Shown here piece by piece: positions 12,801-28,084 of a DNA stretch of 64,000 bases; the first letter of the stretch is position 1; every line of letters starts with the position of its first letter. The translations under genes and the position numbers were made by a program. Origin of the DNA: Paraspadella gotoi (lineage: Eukaryota; Chaetognatha). The notes beneath the pieces are model-generated. The model saw nothing but the letters and a program-made list of their open reading frames with translations. It was not told where the DNA came from and did not search any database. The DNA lies in the NCBI GenBank assembly GCA_051294375.1, contig CM119267.1, positions 17,399,843-17,463,842 of the forward strand. Reading direction: 5' to 3'.

Positions 12801-14125
12801 CACCGAAAAAAACGACACGCGAATCAGAAATGAGAACTTTGTCGAAAAGACTCACATAACTACATGACATCCTAAAATTTTTAAATGTTATTTGTCCACT
12901 TATTGACTCGTTGATATCTAGTTTCTGTTAAAAACTTATATCAGATTGCATGCATCTAATTTACATACTGCAGTAAACTTTTATATTGGACTATTGGTTG
13001 TACAATTTATATTTTTACATTATTATAAATATCAGGAAATACTGTTTATACAGGTTACTGGTAAGTATCACTTTTAACCACCACCCTCTACACTTAAGCA
13101 GGGTCTAACTAACCTATCTTTCAATGTTGGCCATTTAACGATTTACCTCAATGTCATCCGTAAATAGATCAATGTAAAAGTCAGTACAACCGGCGACGTC
13201 CCATAATTGTAATATTAATTGTATTCATCTCGAGAATATTAACATCGGCAGAACTACACACAAATCCTTCAACGTGGGAGAGGGTTGGGCGAGAAAAAAA
13301 ATCAGGGAACAATGAGAACAAGAAATTCTGCGAAAAGAAATGGATAAAGTTTTTCCGCCAGATTTTTTTTAAAAATTGAAAATAGACAGTCTGTTCAGAA
13401 ACAATTGCGACTACAAGTAATAACTTCTTTCGTTCCACGATTTTCGTACGAATTAAAAAAAAAATATTAACAATGCGACAAAAAATTTCATTCGCTCGCG
13501 AAATTTTTAACACGAAACGGATATAAAAAATGTGAAGACCATCAATTCCCTATCACTGTATATCATAATAACCAACAAAATGATTCAAAATGGGTAGAAA
13601 TAACGAATATTTGTCAACAAAGTTTCCTTTTAGGCGATCATTCGACTTGAGAAATAAAAGAACCTGTTTTTTTTTAATAATAATATGTAGCGGGTGAGAC
13701 TCGTATGTTTGATGTTTTTGTCTAAATTTGTTTTTTTTGTGCAAAACATTCGCCGCGTATAAACGTTTCGTTTCACCAACGAAAAAAAGTTGTTGATATC
13801 CTCAAAGTTATTAGAACTCGAAAAAATCGGAAAAACATTAATAAACGACCATTAAACGTATTACCGAAACATAAACAAAACAGAAACTGAGAAAAAAAAC
13901 TGACCTGGTTGTTTTTCTTATGCAACAAATAAGATACAAATATTTCATTTACTTATATATGGCTAAAAAATTTGTTCCTTGAGTTATAATCCGAAGTAGA
14001 GTTTTCTAAAACATAAGCAAAATCTTTTAACATTGCTCAATGCGAAGCACAACGTAAAAAATAATAATTTTCATTAAACCAAAAAAAAAGCTGAAAAAAA
14101 ATAATACAAAAAAAAAAAAAAGGGA
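11539..14125. other. noncoding part of the duplicated stretch (right copy), downstream of DNTTIP1
   Basis: This lies 3' of DNTTIP1 on the minus strand and matches 6,700-9,480. It contains (GAT)n, (ACG)n and (GA)n tracts (about 12,317-12,374 and 12,742-12,800), plus repeated 'attaacgacaaaaaggtttg' units near 11,912-12,000. I see no coding potential beyond short ORFs. Part of it is presumably the 3' UTR of DNTTIP1. Confidence 0.6.
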
Positions 14126-14131
14126 TTGAAG

Positions 14132-15019
14132 CTAACAATCGGCGCCGACCAAGAAAGCCACGCCGCCCTCTCGCAACGGTGCCGCCAAATTGAGTTCGGG
14201 CGGCGTCATGGCTTCTATCGACGCCGGTCCGAACAGCGACGCCGACGGAAGATTCGACGACGTGGACGACGACGACGGCGTCGCGGAAGAAGACGACGAC
14301 GACGCCGCCAACGACGAGGCCGAGAAATTTCTCGATTTGGCGTCGTCGTCATCGTCCGCGAGAAACGCGACCCCTTCGGTCTTGACGAGAAAATCGTCCG
14401 GATTTCCGGCGCCGTTTCTCGCCACGCCCACCCCTTCCTCCTCCAACCCGGCGCCGCAGAGGACGTCGCTAAAACCGGGAATCTGCTCGACGCCTCGCCC
14501 GACGCCGAAGAGCAGCGGGGAGGCGTCGCGGGAAAAGTTTCGGACGGCGATGAAATCCGCGGCATCGTCTTCGCGTCGTCCAAAGTCGGAAAAGATCGAA
14601 GCCGGATCGAGTCGTTGACCGGCGTCGAAATCGTCTTCGTCGTCGTCGACGATGACGCCGGTAACGCCACCACCGGCGACACTTTGGCCGACGACCACTC
14701 CGCCACCTTTTTCAGCTTCGACGCCGCTGCCCTCCGTCGGGCCTGCCACATCTCCCCTCTCCTCCGTCTCTTCCTCTTCCTCCTCCCCTCTCCCGGCCCG
14801 CATCGTCGATCGCATCTTCCTCAGCATCTCCTCCGGCACCTGGAACCCGTCGTCCAGATCCTCGGGTCGCGTGTTGGCGGCGGTGGCGTACTCGGCCGAC
14901 GCCGCCAACTCTTTCACGTCCTCGGTCAGCAGCAAATACGCCTTGCCGCCGGTGGCGGTGAGAAAACCGCGTTCGAACAGCCACTGCTTGTCCGCCTGAT
15001 CCCCGGAGTATTTGAAGAC
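14132..15019 (-). CDS. DNTTIP1: DNTTIP1 exon 4, DNA-binding core plus acidic tail
   Basis: The acceptor is ctttcaactcag|GTCTTC. The first 70 residues (VFKYSGDQADKQWL, ATGGKAYLLLTEDVKEL, PEEMLRKM) are the strongest homology in the window. They are followed by about 225 residues of Glu/Asp- and Ser-rich low complexity to a TAG stop. The tail has no vertebrate counterpart that I recall. It stays open in this copy and is broken in the left copy. Confidence 0.88.
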   Translation of the reverse strand, partial: VFKYSGDQADKQWLFERGFLTATGGKAYLLLTEDVKELAASAEYATAANTRPEDLDDGFQVPEEMLRKMRSTMRAGRGEEEEEETEERGDVAGPTEGSGVEAEKGGGVVVGQSVAGGGVTGVIVDDDEDDFDAGQRLDPASIFSDFGRREDDAADFIAVRNFSRDASPLLFGVGRGVEQIPGFSDVLCGAGLEEEGVGVARNGAGNPDDFLVKTEGVAFLADDDDDAKSRNFSASSLAASSSSSSATPSSSSTSSNLPSASLFGPASIEAMTPPELNLAAPLREGGVAFLVGADC

Positions 15020-16432
15020 CTGAGTTGAAAGGGGGCGAAGGTCACAGTGATTTGTCGTGACTCTCGGCAAAAGAGTCGCGCATGAAGCTCGAAAAGTATA
15101 TAAACAAACAAACACTTGGAAAAATCATATCTCAACCTCTGGATGTTTAGAGTACAGACGTCCTCTCGTATTGCCGAGTCCCAGCGCCCGGTTAGCTTTG
15201 GCGCCCATGACGAAGCGAGATTCGGTCGTCAAGCGGCGAGGATCCCAGCGCCGCCCGCGACGCCGCGCCGCAGCAGCGCCGCTTCCGGCGCTGAAAGGAC
15301 GCCGCTTTCGGCAACCGAGAGCCGAGGGGCCGGCGACGCCTCGTTTGAAGGAAGAGTCTTCGGAATCAGAGTCGAAGGCGGCGTTGGCGCGACGAGCCTT
15401 GGAGGACGCGGACGACGCGGCGTCCTTGAGCGCCGAAGCGCCGGAATAACGCCGGCGTCCTTTGAGAACGGCGCCATCCGTCGGCGGTGGAGAAGGCGGC
15501 GTCGGTGACGGATACATCTTCTTCGACTCTTCCAAGATTTCCCTTGGGGATGGAAGGTTGGAGTTAGACACAAAAGACAGTCCCGTTAAAGATGAACAAT
15601 AAGACATTCGGGCATTGTTTATTGTTTATTGTTTATTTCAATGAACGACTGATTATAATAATTAAATAAATGAGCGACCTTGACCGGAACATTTTTACGA
15701 TATATACGAATACAAGGTTCCCCTTGACCAATTTCTGAGAAATTCAATTACGACCACAACCACAAACAAACCCCGTACCTGCAAACCGCCGCCACGTGCG
15801 CCTCCGTCACCGCCTCCCCGCTCCCATCCTCCCTGGCCGCGTTCTCTCTCGCGTTCTCCCGGATATTCTCCACGCTGGGCCGGAAGTAGGCGTCGACGTA
15901 CTTGGCGACGACGGCTCCGATTTCCTCGTCGATCCGACGCTGAAGGCAGCGACGCAGGACGCCGAGACTCTCCGCCGCGCCGGGAGCGACGACGCCGCGG
16001 CGCGCGCGAGCCAGCGCCGCCGTTTGGGACCGAAAGGAAGAGCGGTGGGAGATTTGCGCCACGGGAAAGTTGGCCAGATTGAGAAGACGCCGATTGAACA
16101 CCGTCGGCCAGGGAGCGTCGGCGGGGGCGAGAGGAGGATCGTTCGTGGGCGTAGAGGGAGTTGAGGCGGGCGAGGGAATCGGAGGAACCGACGCGGAATG
16201 CTTGGGCGGAAAGAAGGAAGGGACAGCGGCTGCTGGGGCAGCTGCAGCCGCGGTTGAGGCATCGTTGGGGTGAGTTGCGTCTGAAAAGTCGATCCTCCGA
16301 AAGGAAGAGTTGGTTTTGGCGTCGATCGTGCCAACGCCGGGCGTCTTTCGCGAGTCGGGTGGGTGAGTCTGGAGTGAGAAAGATGGGGCAAAATTATTAG
16401 TGTTTTTTTCATTCATTCATTCATTCATTCAT

Positions 16433-16516
<84 letters not shown>

Positions 16517-17339
16517 TATTCGTCGATTGATTGACGGATTCTTTTCATTCATTCATTCCTTCATTCATTCCTTCATTCATTCATTCATTCATTCATTCAT
16601 TCATTCATTCATTCATTCATTCCTTCATTCATTCATTCATTCATTCATTCATTCATTCATTCATTCATTCATTCATTCATTCATCTACGTATTTTTTCGT
16701 CATTAATCAATTCCTTCTTTGGCTTTTTTATTTCCTTAATTATTTCTTTCTTTCTTTATTTTATTTTTGTAAAAATTATTCTGTGACGTGGCAAAACGAA
16801 AATCCTTACTATCACACCCAACAACCCATAACCACCTGCCAACGACGCCGTTTCGACATCGTCGTCGCCTCCGCTTCTTCCCGACGCCATTCCACGCCTC
16901 CTGGTAGAGCTCTGGCGCCCGAAACCGGCGCCGTAGGCGAAACTGGCGCGCGACGCCGAAAAGCAGTTTTTCCATCGGCGCCGACAAAAGAGAAAGACGC
17001 CGACGATGCGACGCTAAGAAAGAAAGGATTGGCGTCGCCGTTGCGTCGATGCCAACCGGCGTTGCTAATCGTTTCGTTTCGTTCTTCTTCGTTCGCCGGC
17101 GCCGCTCGACGTTTTCGATCCGAACTTTTCCAAGACGCCGCCGTCGCAGCATCGACGCCGTCCTCGTTCGTGGCGCCGTTTCGATGATCGGCGACGCCGA
17201 ATCCCGCCGAGACGCCGCCGCCGACGCTCATCCGGCACCGTAAATCGGAGGCGACGGGCGAGAAAAAAGGATCCGAGGAATGATGGAGCAGACCCCGATG
17301 ACGAGGACTCAGCGGCGTCGACGACGACGACGACGTCAT
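14132..17339 (-). CDS. DNTTIP1: DNTTIP1 (TdIF1), MiDAC deacetylase-complex subunit; four exons
   Basis: The product is a nuclear scaffold and DNA-binding subunit of the mitotic deacetylase complex (MiDAC), which in vertebrates pairs it with HDAC1/2 and a MIDEAS-type ELM-SANT protein. Exons are 17,339-16,836, 16,368-15,779, 15,542-15,137 and 15,019-14,132. Phases agree at every junction and give 795 residues with a TAG stop. About residues 301-365 match the N-terminal dimerisation region (SLGVLRRCLQRRIDEEIGAV). About residues 464-570 match the C-terminal SKI/SNO/DAC-type DNA-binding region (WDPRRLTTESRFVMGAKANR; KYSGDQADKQWL; TATGGKAYLLLTEDVKELAA). The human protein is about 329 residues. Here a Ser/Ala/Pro-rich N-terminus, a Pro/Arg linker and an acidic, Ser-rich C-terminal tail account for the excess. 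The start is the first Met of exon 1 and is not proven. Confidence 0.88.
15137..15542 (-). CDS. DNTTIP1: DNTTIP1 exon 3
   Basis: The acceptor is catccccaag|GGAAATC and the donor CCAGAG|GTTGAG. The exon opens EILEESKKMYPSPTPP and ends WDPRRLTTESRFVMG..GNTRGRLYSKHPE, a very close match to the vertebrate block before the DNA-binding core. The middle is Ala/Ser/Arg-rich and probably disordered. Confidence 0.88.
15779..16368 (-). CDS. DNTTIP1: DNTTIP1 exon 2, dimerisation region
   Basis: The acceptor is tttctcactccag|ACTCAC and the donor GTTTGCAG|GTACGG, phase 2. The first half is Pro/Ala-rich. The second half holds the conserved helical region around SLGVLRRCLQRRIDEEIGAV and KYVDAYF, equivalent to the vertebrate segment that dimerises and binds HDAC and ELM-SANT. 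Confidence 0.85.
16413..16682. repeat. compound (CATT)n-(CTTT)n-(CATT)n microsatellite in DNTTIP1 intron 1
   Basis: (CATT)n at about 16,413-16,432 is followed by (CTTT)n at about 16,430-16,517. After a 30-bp break, (CATT)n runs at about 16,545-16,682 with occasional CCTT variants. It occupies most of the intron between DNTTIP1 exons 1 and 2. Confidence 0.95.
16836..17339 (-). CDS. DNTTIP1: DNTTIP1 exon 1 (predicted 5' coding exon)
   Basis: This is a 168-codon open exon that starts with a Ser run (MTSSSSSTPLS) and ends TGG CAG|GTGGTT, phase 0. The next exon's acceptor, with pyrimidine tract ctttctcactccag, is also phase 0, so the two join in frame. The sequence is low in recognisable domains and rich in Ala, Arg and Ser, so its membership of the gene rests on phase, proximity and open frame. 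Confidence 0.6.
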
Positions 17340-17440
17340 AGTCGATGGGAGACGATCCCCGTCACGTGATCTTTTTGACCGCAGGAAGTTTTTTTTTTTT
17401 TCGACCCCTATCTCTCAGGTCAAAAGACGATCTGTGTGGA
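17340..17440. promoter_or_regulatory. putative bidirectional promoter between DNTTIP1 and a divergent gene
   Basis: Only about 100 bp separate the predicted DNTTIP1 start codon (minus, 17,339) from the start codon of a plus-strand first exon (17,441). The interval holds a 'cacgtg'-type E-box ('gtcacgtgatc' near 17,362) and a T-rich tract. Short head-to-head spacing suggests shared control. This is inference from position. Confidence 0.45.
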
Positions 17441-17500
17441 ATGGATTACGAGCTGTCTTCGTCGTTTTCGTCGTCGCCCTCGTCGTCGTCATCGTCGGAG
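17441..17500 (+). CDS. first coding exon of an unidentified divergent gene
   Basis: ATG is followed by 20 codons (MDYELSSSF, then a Ser run, then SSE) ending at a consensus donor GAG|GTAAGG in phase 0. The context 'tggaATGG' is acceptable. I could not identify its second exon. One candidate is an acceptor at about 18,346 after 'ctctgccatctcag', but that segment may instead belong to a separate promoter. The Ser run means the short peptide cannot name a family. Confidence 0.4.
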
Positions 17501-18279
17501 GTAAGGGAATCATTTTTCGAGATTTCTGTTCGTGTTTTTTTTAACGTTCGATCAACAACCAGAGAAAGAGGTGTTGACGAGCTAGAGAGCGAGAGATAGA
17601 CAGATGGGGACAGAGACAGGAATCGTATGTTTCGAAGGAAGAGGAAACAAGCAGGGACTCGAAACTCTACTGGCTTCTGGGGAAAGTGCCGACTCGACCC
17701 GGGATTGCCTTTTGTTTCGCGGGAACTTGTGTGAAGTGAATCGAAAGTGAATCGAAATCGAAATTTAAATATATTTATTTTCTAAAATAAAGGAAATTTA
17801 AAAAGTTTTGATTTTTCTCGTATGAAATTTTACTATCTCTTCGTTTCTTTTTTATTTTCAATTTTGGGTTTAATTCTATAGAGATTAATAGTTATTCTCG
17901 GCTAATTTGCATGTCTGAATATTTTTATCTTTTAATTCTTTTATTTGTTTCTTTTTACTTTCCTACATGTTGATGTTTAAAAAATTATAAAAATGTGGGG
18001 TCCCATTCGTATTTTAAAACTTTCGGATACATTGAAGACTTTTTATGCTAAAAAAGTTTTAGTATTTTAGTTTCGACGCCAGAGGACCCATACTCGTCCG
18101 AAAAAAAAGCCAAGAAATCATTTTCTGAAAACAAAAGACATCCGCCCACGGAGATTTCGAGGAAAACTTGTTTAAACATTCCTCGATGGAAAAATAAATA
18201 GGAATTTGAGAAAGGAAAGCGAATTAAAATGCCGTCAAAGGAAAGAAGGGAAAATGATGTGGGGGGGGGGTCATCGTTT

Positions 18280-18395
18280 TATAAAAGGGATTCGGGTCTG
18301 AGTCTGTTTCGTGGACGAGCCCTTCTTATTCGCTCTGCCATCTCAGGATTCGAAGTTCATTCCGCTTTGTTTACTTTTCAAGTTTTGTGGTTTTC
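18280..18395 (+). promoter_or_regulatory. TATA-box promoter and short noncoding first exon (candidate)
   Basis: TATAAAAG at 18,280-18,287 is followed about 25-35 bp downstream by a pyrimidine-rich start region. A donor-like 'ttttc|gtgagtaac' then lies at 18,395/18,396. The layout (TATA, about 85-base leader, donor) fits a core promoter with an untranslated first exon. I could not find the downstream coding exon on the plus strand. Confidence 0.3.
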
Positions 18396-19313
18396 GTGAG
18401 TAACGTTTTTTTTTTTTTGGTTTTTCATCTTAGTAAACATATCGGTTTTCTGTTTAATTTCCTATGCTAAATTTAAACATCAATCTAGACACACTTCCGG
18501 ATGAATAAATTGGACAACTTTGTCAATCCCCTTACCACGCCTTTTTTTGGTTCTCCCAAAAGAAAAAAAATACGCCCATTTAAAACCAGTCAAATATTTA
18601 AACTATCTCTTTATTAGCATTCTAACTTTCAAGGAACCGAGAAAAAACTCGTAGAAAAAAGCAAAAAGTTTTAATTCAAAGACTGTTCTTTACAAAACAT
18701 ACGAAATATATATATAATACCTATTTTCATAAAAAATAAAAAAATAAAAAAAACACGAAAATACAAATCTATCGCAGAAAAAATGACACAACTAAAAAAA
18801 AAAACTTTATAAAATAAGAAAATGTAGAAAACTGGATGAAAAAATATCGCTAAAGCTGCATGAAGAGGTCATAAAAAATGAGTTCAATCGTTCCGAATGT
18901 AAGCGAAAACTGCCGCAGTAGCTACTCAAAAAAAAAAAGAAGTTTTTTAAAAATGACATATCGTACGAGAAGTACACGCACAATTACGACGCGGGGAGAG
19001 GCGGTGATAAAAATAGTAAATTCTTTGTCCAAAAATATTTGACGTCGAAAAAGACCTGACGACAACGAAAACGAAAAAAAAGAAACATCGTCATAAAAAA
19101 TGCCACTACTTTTCGTCGACGAAATTATTTACAATGAAGACTGCGAACCAGTTTTAAGTGAATAAAAAAAAAAGCGTGAAAGGAAAAAAAAACAATTTAC
19201 AAAATCTGACGAAGGTCGATGGATGACTGTTTTTATTTATTTGTTTGTTTACATTCGCGTTGCGTCGAAACTTCGCTTTACGTGTCGAATAAACCGACGT
19301 GGGAACTGGGCAG

Positions 19314-19321
19314 TGACGTCA
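19314..19321. promoter_or_regulatory. CRE palindrome TGACGTCA
   Basis: This is a perfect full CREB/ATF site. It lies about 200 bp past the stop of the four-pass membrane protein gene and about 1 kb from the TATA candidate. One 8-mer may be chance. Confidence 0.25.
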
Positions 19322-19516
19322 GCGATAAGGTTAAAAAAAAAAGTTGTAGAAAATGCTTAAAATGTAAAAAGGGGTAACCTTTATGTAGTCGGGATAATTT
19401 AAAACGTAAATCAGGGTTTATTGCTCTTTTCATAGTTTGTTACAGTTGGCCTCTTTTTTTTTACTAAATATTCATCCTTCAATCGTATTGTTTGTTTGTC
19501 AGTATAGTTCTCATTC

Positions 19517-23809
<4,293 letters not shown>

Positions 23810-24759
23810 TGTTGGCGCCAACGGATTAAATTCCAGGGAATCCGAACGAAACGCGAGACGGAGGTGGAACTTTAAAGGTTTTTTTTTTTTTAATTTGTAA
23901 TCCGGGTTTTTCGTTTCGTTTTTGTAATATTTTTGTCCGGGAGTTTTTTTTTGTTTCTTTTGAGTGAGTTGGTTTTCGGGCGACGATCGAGTTTTTTTTT
24001 TCGTTGTGGCAAGAACTGGGCAGATGCTGTGGAACAGAGAGTGAGAGAGTGAGTGAGAGAGAGACAGTTAGTGCAAGTCCTTGGTTCCTCTTTTTTTTTT
24101 TTTTGGATCGGGATCTGATTAAGAGGAAGAAGAAAATAGTAAATGAGAGAAATTAACTGGCGGTTTCGCAGGGATGATAATTAAAAGAGAGGGAAAAACT
24201 GGACATATTGAATTTGAAGGTTCAAAAGAACGATCGAAATAAATCTGTGATATTTTGGTGTCAGCGTAAAATACGTATAAATAAAAAAAAAAAACGAAGA
24301 AGAAAACAACCGTGGTTTCTTTCAACGTTTCGCCACGAAAAGTTCTTTCTATTCTTCAAAACACTTGATAAAATAATCGAATCTCAAATCGCCTAGATGA
24401 ACCCAAAAAAAAAATTTAAAGAGGCATACAACAATTTTTTTCAAGAACAAAACGAAAGGAAAAATTCTAAATTTATGTAAATCGTAAAATAAAAAAAATG
24501 GCAAAAAAATCTGATGGAAGATAAAAGAAAAAAAATATATTAATTAATTTTAAATAAATTCCGCGCATTAAAGTCATTTCAACCCGCGAAAAAAGGTTAA
24601 AAGATATTTTTCAATGCAAAGATTTTGAAAAAATGGATTTTAAAAAACTGAAAGGCCCCCTTCGGAATAAAAAAAGAAAGGTAAACTTAGGAGAGGCTCA
24701 CTTTGCACGGAGAGAGAGATAGAGAAGGAAAGAGAAGAGAGAGAGAGAGAGAGAGAGAG

Positions 24760-24811
<52 letters not shown>

Positions 24812-24988
24812 CTTCTGGAAGAAAGAGAGATGAAAGAAACCCATAAAATTAAAAAGTCACTGCCATGGCAAAAAAGCACAAAAGAAAAAAAAAAGAGATA
24901 AAACACTGATTAGTAAAGAAAAAAATAGTTTGTGCTTTGAACGCGCCTTTTTTCCCCCCACGATTTCCGAATAACACAGGCGAGATTA

Positions 24989-25086
<98 letters not shown>

Positions 25087-26143
25087 TTGAGAAACAAAAG
25101 TAAGGTTTGTCCGCAGACATTGCGGTTGTTGACTCGTCCGGTGTTGTTGTCATTCCGATATAGACAAATTTTTCGGAGGATTAAAAAAAAGAGGAGAATC
25201 TCTCCAAGCGATGACATCAGTTTTCGATTTCAGTTTTTTTTTTTTTTTAAGGACCAATTTATCATTTCGTACAAAGAGAATCAAAGTTGTAACTGTTCAA
25301 GAGATTTCGGAAGGTTTAAACGTTAGAAACATATGTATTTTCGACTCGTTAAATTTAGAACAAGTGACATGGAAACTTAAATTAGTTTAAAACAAAACAA
25401 TTTTGAAAACCAAAAACTTTTCCTGCCTCTTTCCCCCCCCCCACGTTGCTCCCCCCGCCCATCTTTCCCTTGTTTTAAAAAAAAATTGTTCGTTTACTCA
25501 AATGACTTGCGAAGAATAAACATTGGGTTTTTTAAGTTGAAAGGAAGAAAAAGTTCTTTTTTTTTCGTCAGAAATTCAATAGTTGAACTTGAAACAAACT
25601 TTTCCGTTCATGAGAGATTTTTTCGGAATCAATGGAACTCATTCAGAGACGATGTTCATTAGGCCACCTTCGACTTTACCGGCTTAGTTTAAATGAGAAA
25701 AATAGTTTATATTTGTAACAACGCGATAGCAAAGGCATGGCGTCTGAATCATATCCCCCAAAAAGAGATAAAATAGTAACGATTGAAAAACGTAGTCGCT
25801 GTAATATGTACAATTGAATGTACAATTGTACATACAGATAGACAGACGGACTTCACTCGTGAAAAGCCCGAGTCTGAGACAAAGAAAAGCTAAAAAGCTA
25901 AAAGCTCCATCTCGATAGTGGTTAAAAACGATTACCCCAACGAAATGACGATCAATATTGCACAAAAAAGTGCGAAAAAACGGGTTTTTGTGTTTTGAAA
26001 CGATTTTTATTCTATTTTTCTCTGAGTCAATCGTAAAAAAACCTTTGATTTTTTTTTTTTTATAAAAATAGATATTTTTTTACACCGGAGGACAACTATT
26101 ATGGAGCTGAAGCAGAGCAACTGTCATGAGGACGAGGACGGAA

Positions 26144-26175
<32 letters not shown>

Positions 26176-26856
26176 AGCGGCAGCAGGAAACGTGGAATCG
26201 ATGCCGGCATGGGGAGAAAAGGAAGTGGATGCCTGAGAGTCGACGGACCGAGGAATGGATGGAGAGAAGGAATGAATGAAGCGAAATAGGTTAGGGGAGA
26301 ATTTAAGTAGGGGAGATGAACGGAAAAGACAATGAAGAAGAGAGGGATAGAAAAGAAAATATGGAAAAAAGAAAGAAGAAAGAAGAAAGAAAGAAAGAAC
26401 GAAAGAAAGAAAGAAAGAAATAAGAAAGAAAAAAGAAGAAGAAGAAGAAAGAAAGAAAGAAAGAAAAGAAAGAAAGAAGAAGAAAGAAAATAAAGGACGC
26501 AAGAAATACAAAATATAAGAAAAAAATCCCGAAAAAATGATTTAAAAATAATGTGATGAGGCTTCTTTACAAATTTACAAAGTATCCATTCTTTGTTGTA
26601 ACCAGAAATTTGATTTGAATCTCGGATTTAAAAATTCCGCTTTTTTCAACAAAATTTTTCACAAAATATTTGCAGACTGCGAGAAGGAGAAAAAATTGTA
26701 ACTAAGAGAGGAAAAAAACGGTAGGAAAAAAAATTTAAAATAGACGAATTTATTAAACGTAGATAAAAATTTGTGGAAATTGAGAATACATTTAAATTTC
26801 GACGAAAAAACTTTTAATTATTCCAAAAGAAAAATGCAAATTTATTTTCAATTGCC

Positions 26857-26860
<4 letters not shown>
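23810..26860. other. gene-poor stretch with (GA)n and (GAC)n tracts
   Basis: The first about 200 bp are the likely promoter of the minus-strand four-pass protein gene. (GA)n runs lie at about 24,711-24,811 and 24,986-25,083. A (GAC)n tract at about 26,147-26,175 encodes a poly-Asp ORF on the plus strand (26,101-26,289) with no other support. A purine-rich (GAAA)n stretch lies at about 26,370-26,490. No gene is recognised. Confidence 0.55.
24986..25083. repeat. (GA)n microsatellite
   Basis: A nearly uninterrupted GA run of almost 100 bp. Confidence 0.97.

Positions 26861-26932
<72 letters not shown>
26860..26932. repeat. (GA)n microsatellite
   Basis: A pure GA run of about 65 bp that ends just before a GC-rich candidate exon on the minus strand. 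Confidence 0.97.
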
Positions 26933-26935
<3 letters not shown>

Positions 26936-26979
26936 GCGTCGATATATGGCGAGCATCGTCCTCGTCGACGCGTTCGATC

Positions 26980-27138
26980 TTAAAGCTTCTCATGCCGCGA
27001 AAGGCTTTTTTGGCGTGATTTTCCGAAACTTTCGACCATCTGGCTTTCGCCGCTGCTGCCCCCGCTGCTGCCGCCGCCGGGAAGCAGCCTCGACGCCGCG
27101 GCGGGGGCCTTTCCTTTGCGTGCGAGCTCTGTCGCGTC
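26980..27138 (-). CDS. candidate 3' exon, Gly/Ser/Ala-rich, unidentified
   Basis: This is a GC-rich island with an open minus-strand frame: DATELARKGKAPAAASRLLP, a Gly-Ser run, ESQMVESFGKSRQKSL, then a TAA stop. The acceptor 'ggctccaag' is weak. A second GC island at about 27,480-27,650 has an open minus-strand frame (Pro/Ala-rich) after 'catcgccgctgcag', and could be the preceding exon. Neither resembles a family I know. Confidence 0.3.
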   Translation of the reverse strand, partial: DATELARKGKAPAAASRLLPGGGSSGGSSGESQMVESFGKSRQKSLSRHEKL

Positions 27139-27479
27139 CTTGGAGCCGGGATTATACAAAAATACTAAAATGATTAAATTTTCGACTAACAGTTTTTTTA
27201 AAAGCTCTTAAAAGTAGTATTTTTTTGTTTTTTTTGTTGAATGAAAAAAAGAAAGAAATACAGTGCAAAGAGTCATCTGTGAAAAAATCTATAACTGCTT
27301 TCGAAAAAAAACAATCATAGAAACTTTAGTATTTATTTGTATATATTTTCTTGACAAAGTATAACACATTTTACTAGAAGTCTAACTTTTTAATTTCTCA
27401 AATAAAGTATAGGTACTGTAAAAGAAATTTGAAAGTTGAACGAATTTCGTGATTGTCAAGCTGAACAATATTCTTCCCC

Positions 27480-27650
27480 CTTCCCCCGACTTCCCACCCA
27501 ACGTCGCAACTTCCACTCTCAAAAAGGGCGCGAGAAGAAGGCCCGATTTGGGCGGGAGTAGATGCAGCCTCAGCGGCCGCTGGCGGGGACGGCAGGGCAG
27601 AGCGGCGGCTGCAGCGGCGATGGAGGCATCAACTCTTCGCATCATCCATT
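27480..27650 (-). CDS. candidate exon, Pro/Ala-rich, unidentified
   Basis: In the frame after the acceptor-like 'gccgctgcag' the minus strand reads AAALPSPPAAAEAASTPAQI, then GPSSRALFESGSC. A donor-like GTGGGA lies near 27,500. The GC content contrasts with AT-rich flanks. The boundaries are not certain, and the segment may join the candidate exon at 26,980-27,138. Confidence 0.25.
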
Positions 27651-28084
27651 TGCTCGCCGCTGGTGGCTTAAGGACGTAACAAAGGCTCCCTACCTCCCTC
27701 CACCCCTGACGGCGAGAAAAGGCTGCTGCGCCTTGGGCGTCCGCTGCAGCGTGCGGAGAAGGGGGTTTTGTTTGAAGAGAGAGAGGGAGATAGAGAGAAA
27801 GAAATAAGCATTATATACGTAAACATTATATATTATATTTGACGGGTATGGAGGAACGGCAAGAGAGTTCATATTATAAGTGACAATAGTTACATGAACG
27901 AAGGAAGATGTATATAGTGAGAATGTAGATCGCGAATGGATTGCTTTGTTGACGGCGTCACATGACAAAAGGACCATTTTAATTATTTAACGATGACTTA
28001 AACAAGAAACGGTTATTCCAAGGTGTTGCGCCGCATTACTTTTTTTTTTACTTATCATATCATTTATTCCTTATAGTTTATAAA

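Larger units (their letters stand above)
17501..19516. other. AT-rich interval, possible intron or intergenic; no coding exon supported
   Basis: A+T-rich DNA with poly(A)/poly(T) tracts. It contains a TATA-box-like promoter signal at 18,280 and a full CRE palindrome at 19,314. No convincing exon was found on either strand. The right end is probably the 3' UTR of the minus-strand four-pass membrane protein gene. Confidence 0.5.

Noticed and set aside
26101-26289. Poly-Asp ORF on the plus strand
   Set aside because: It is a (GAC)n tract. The flanking residues show no family and no exon boundary.
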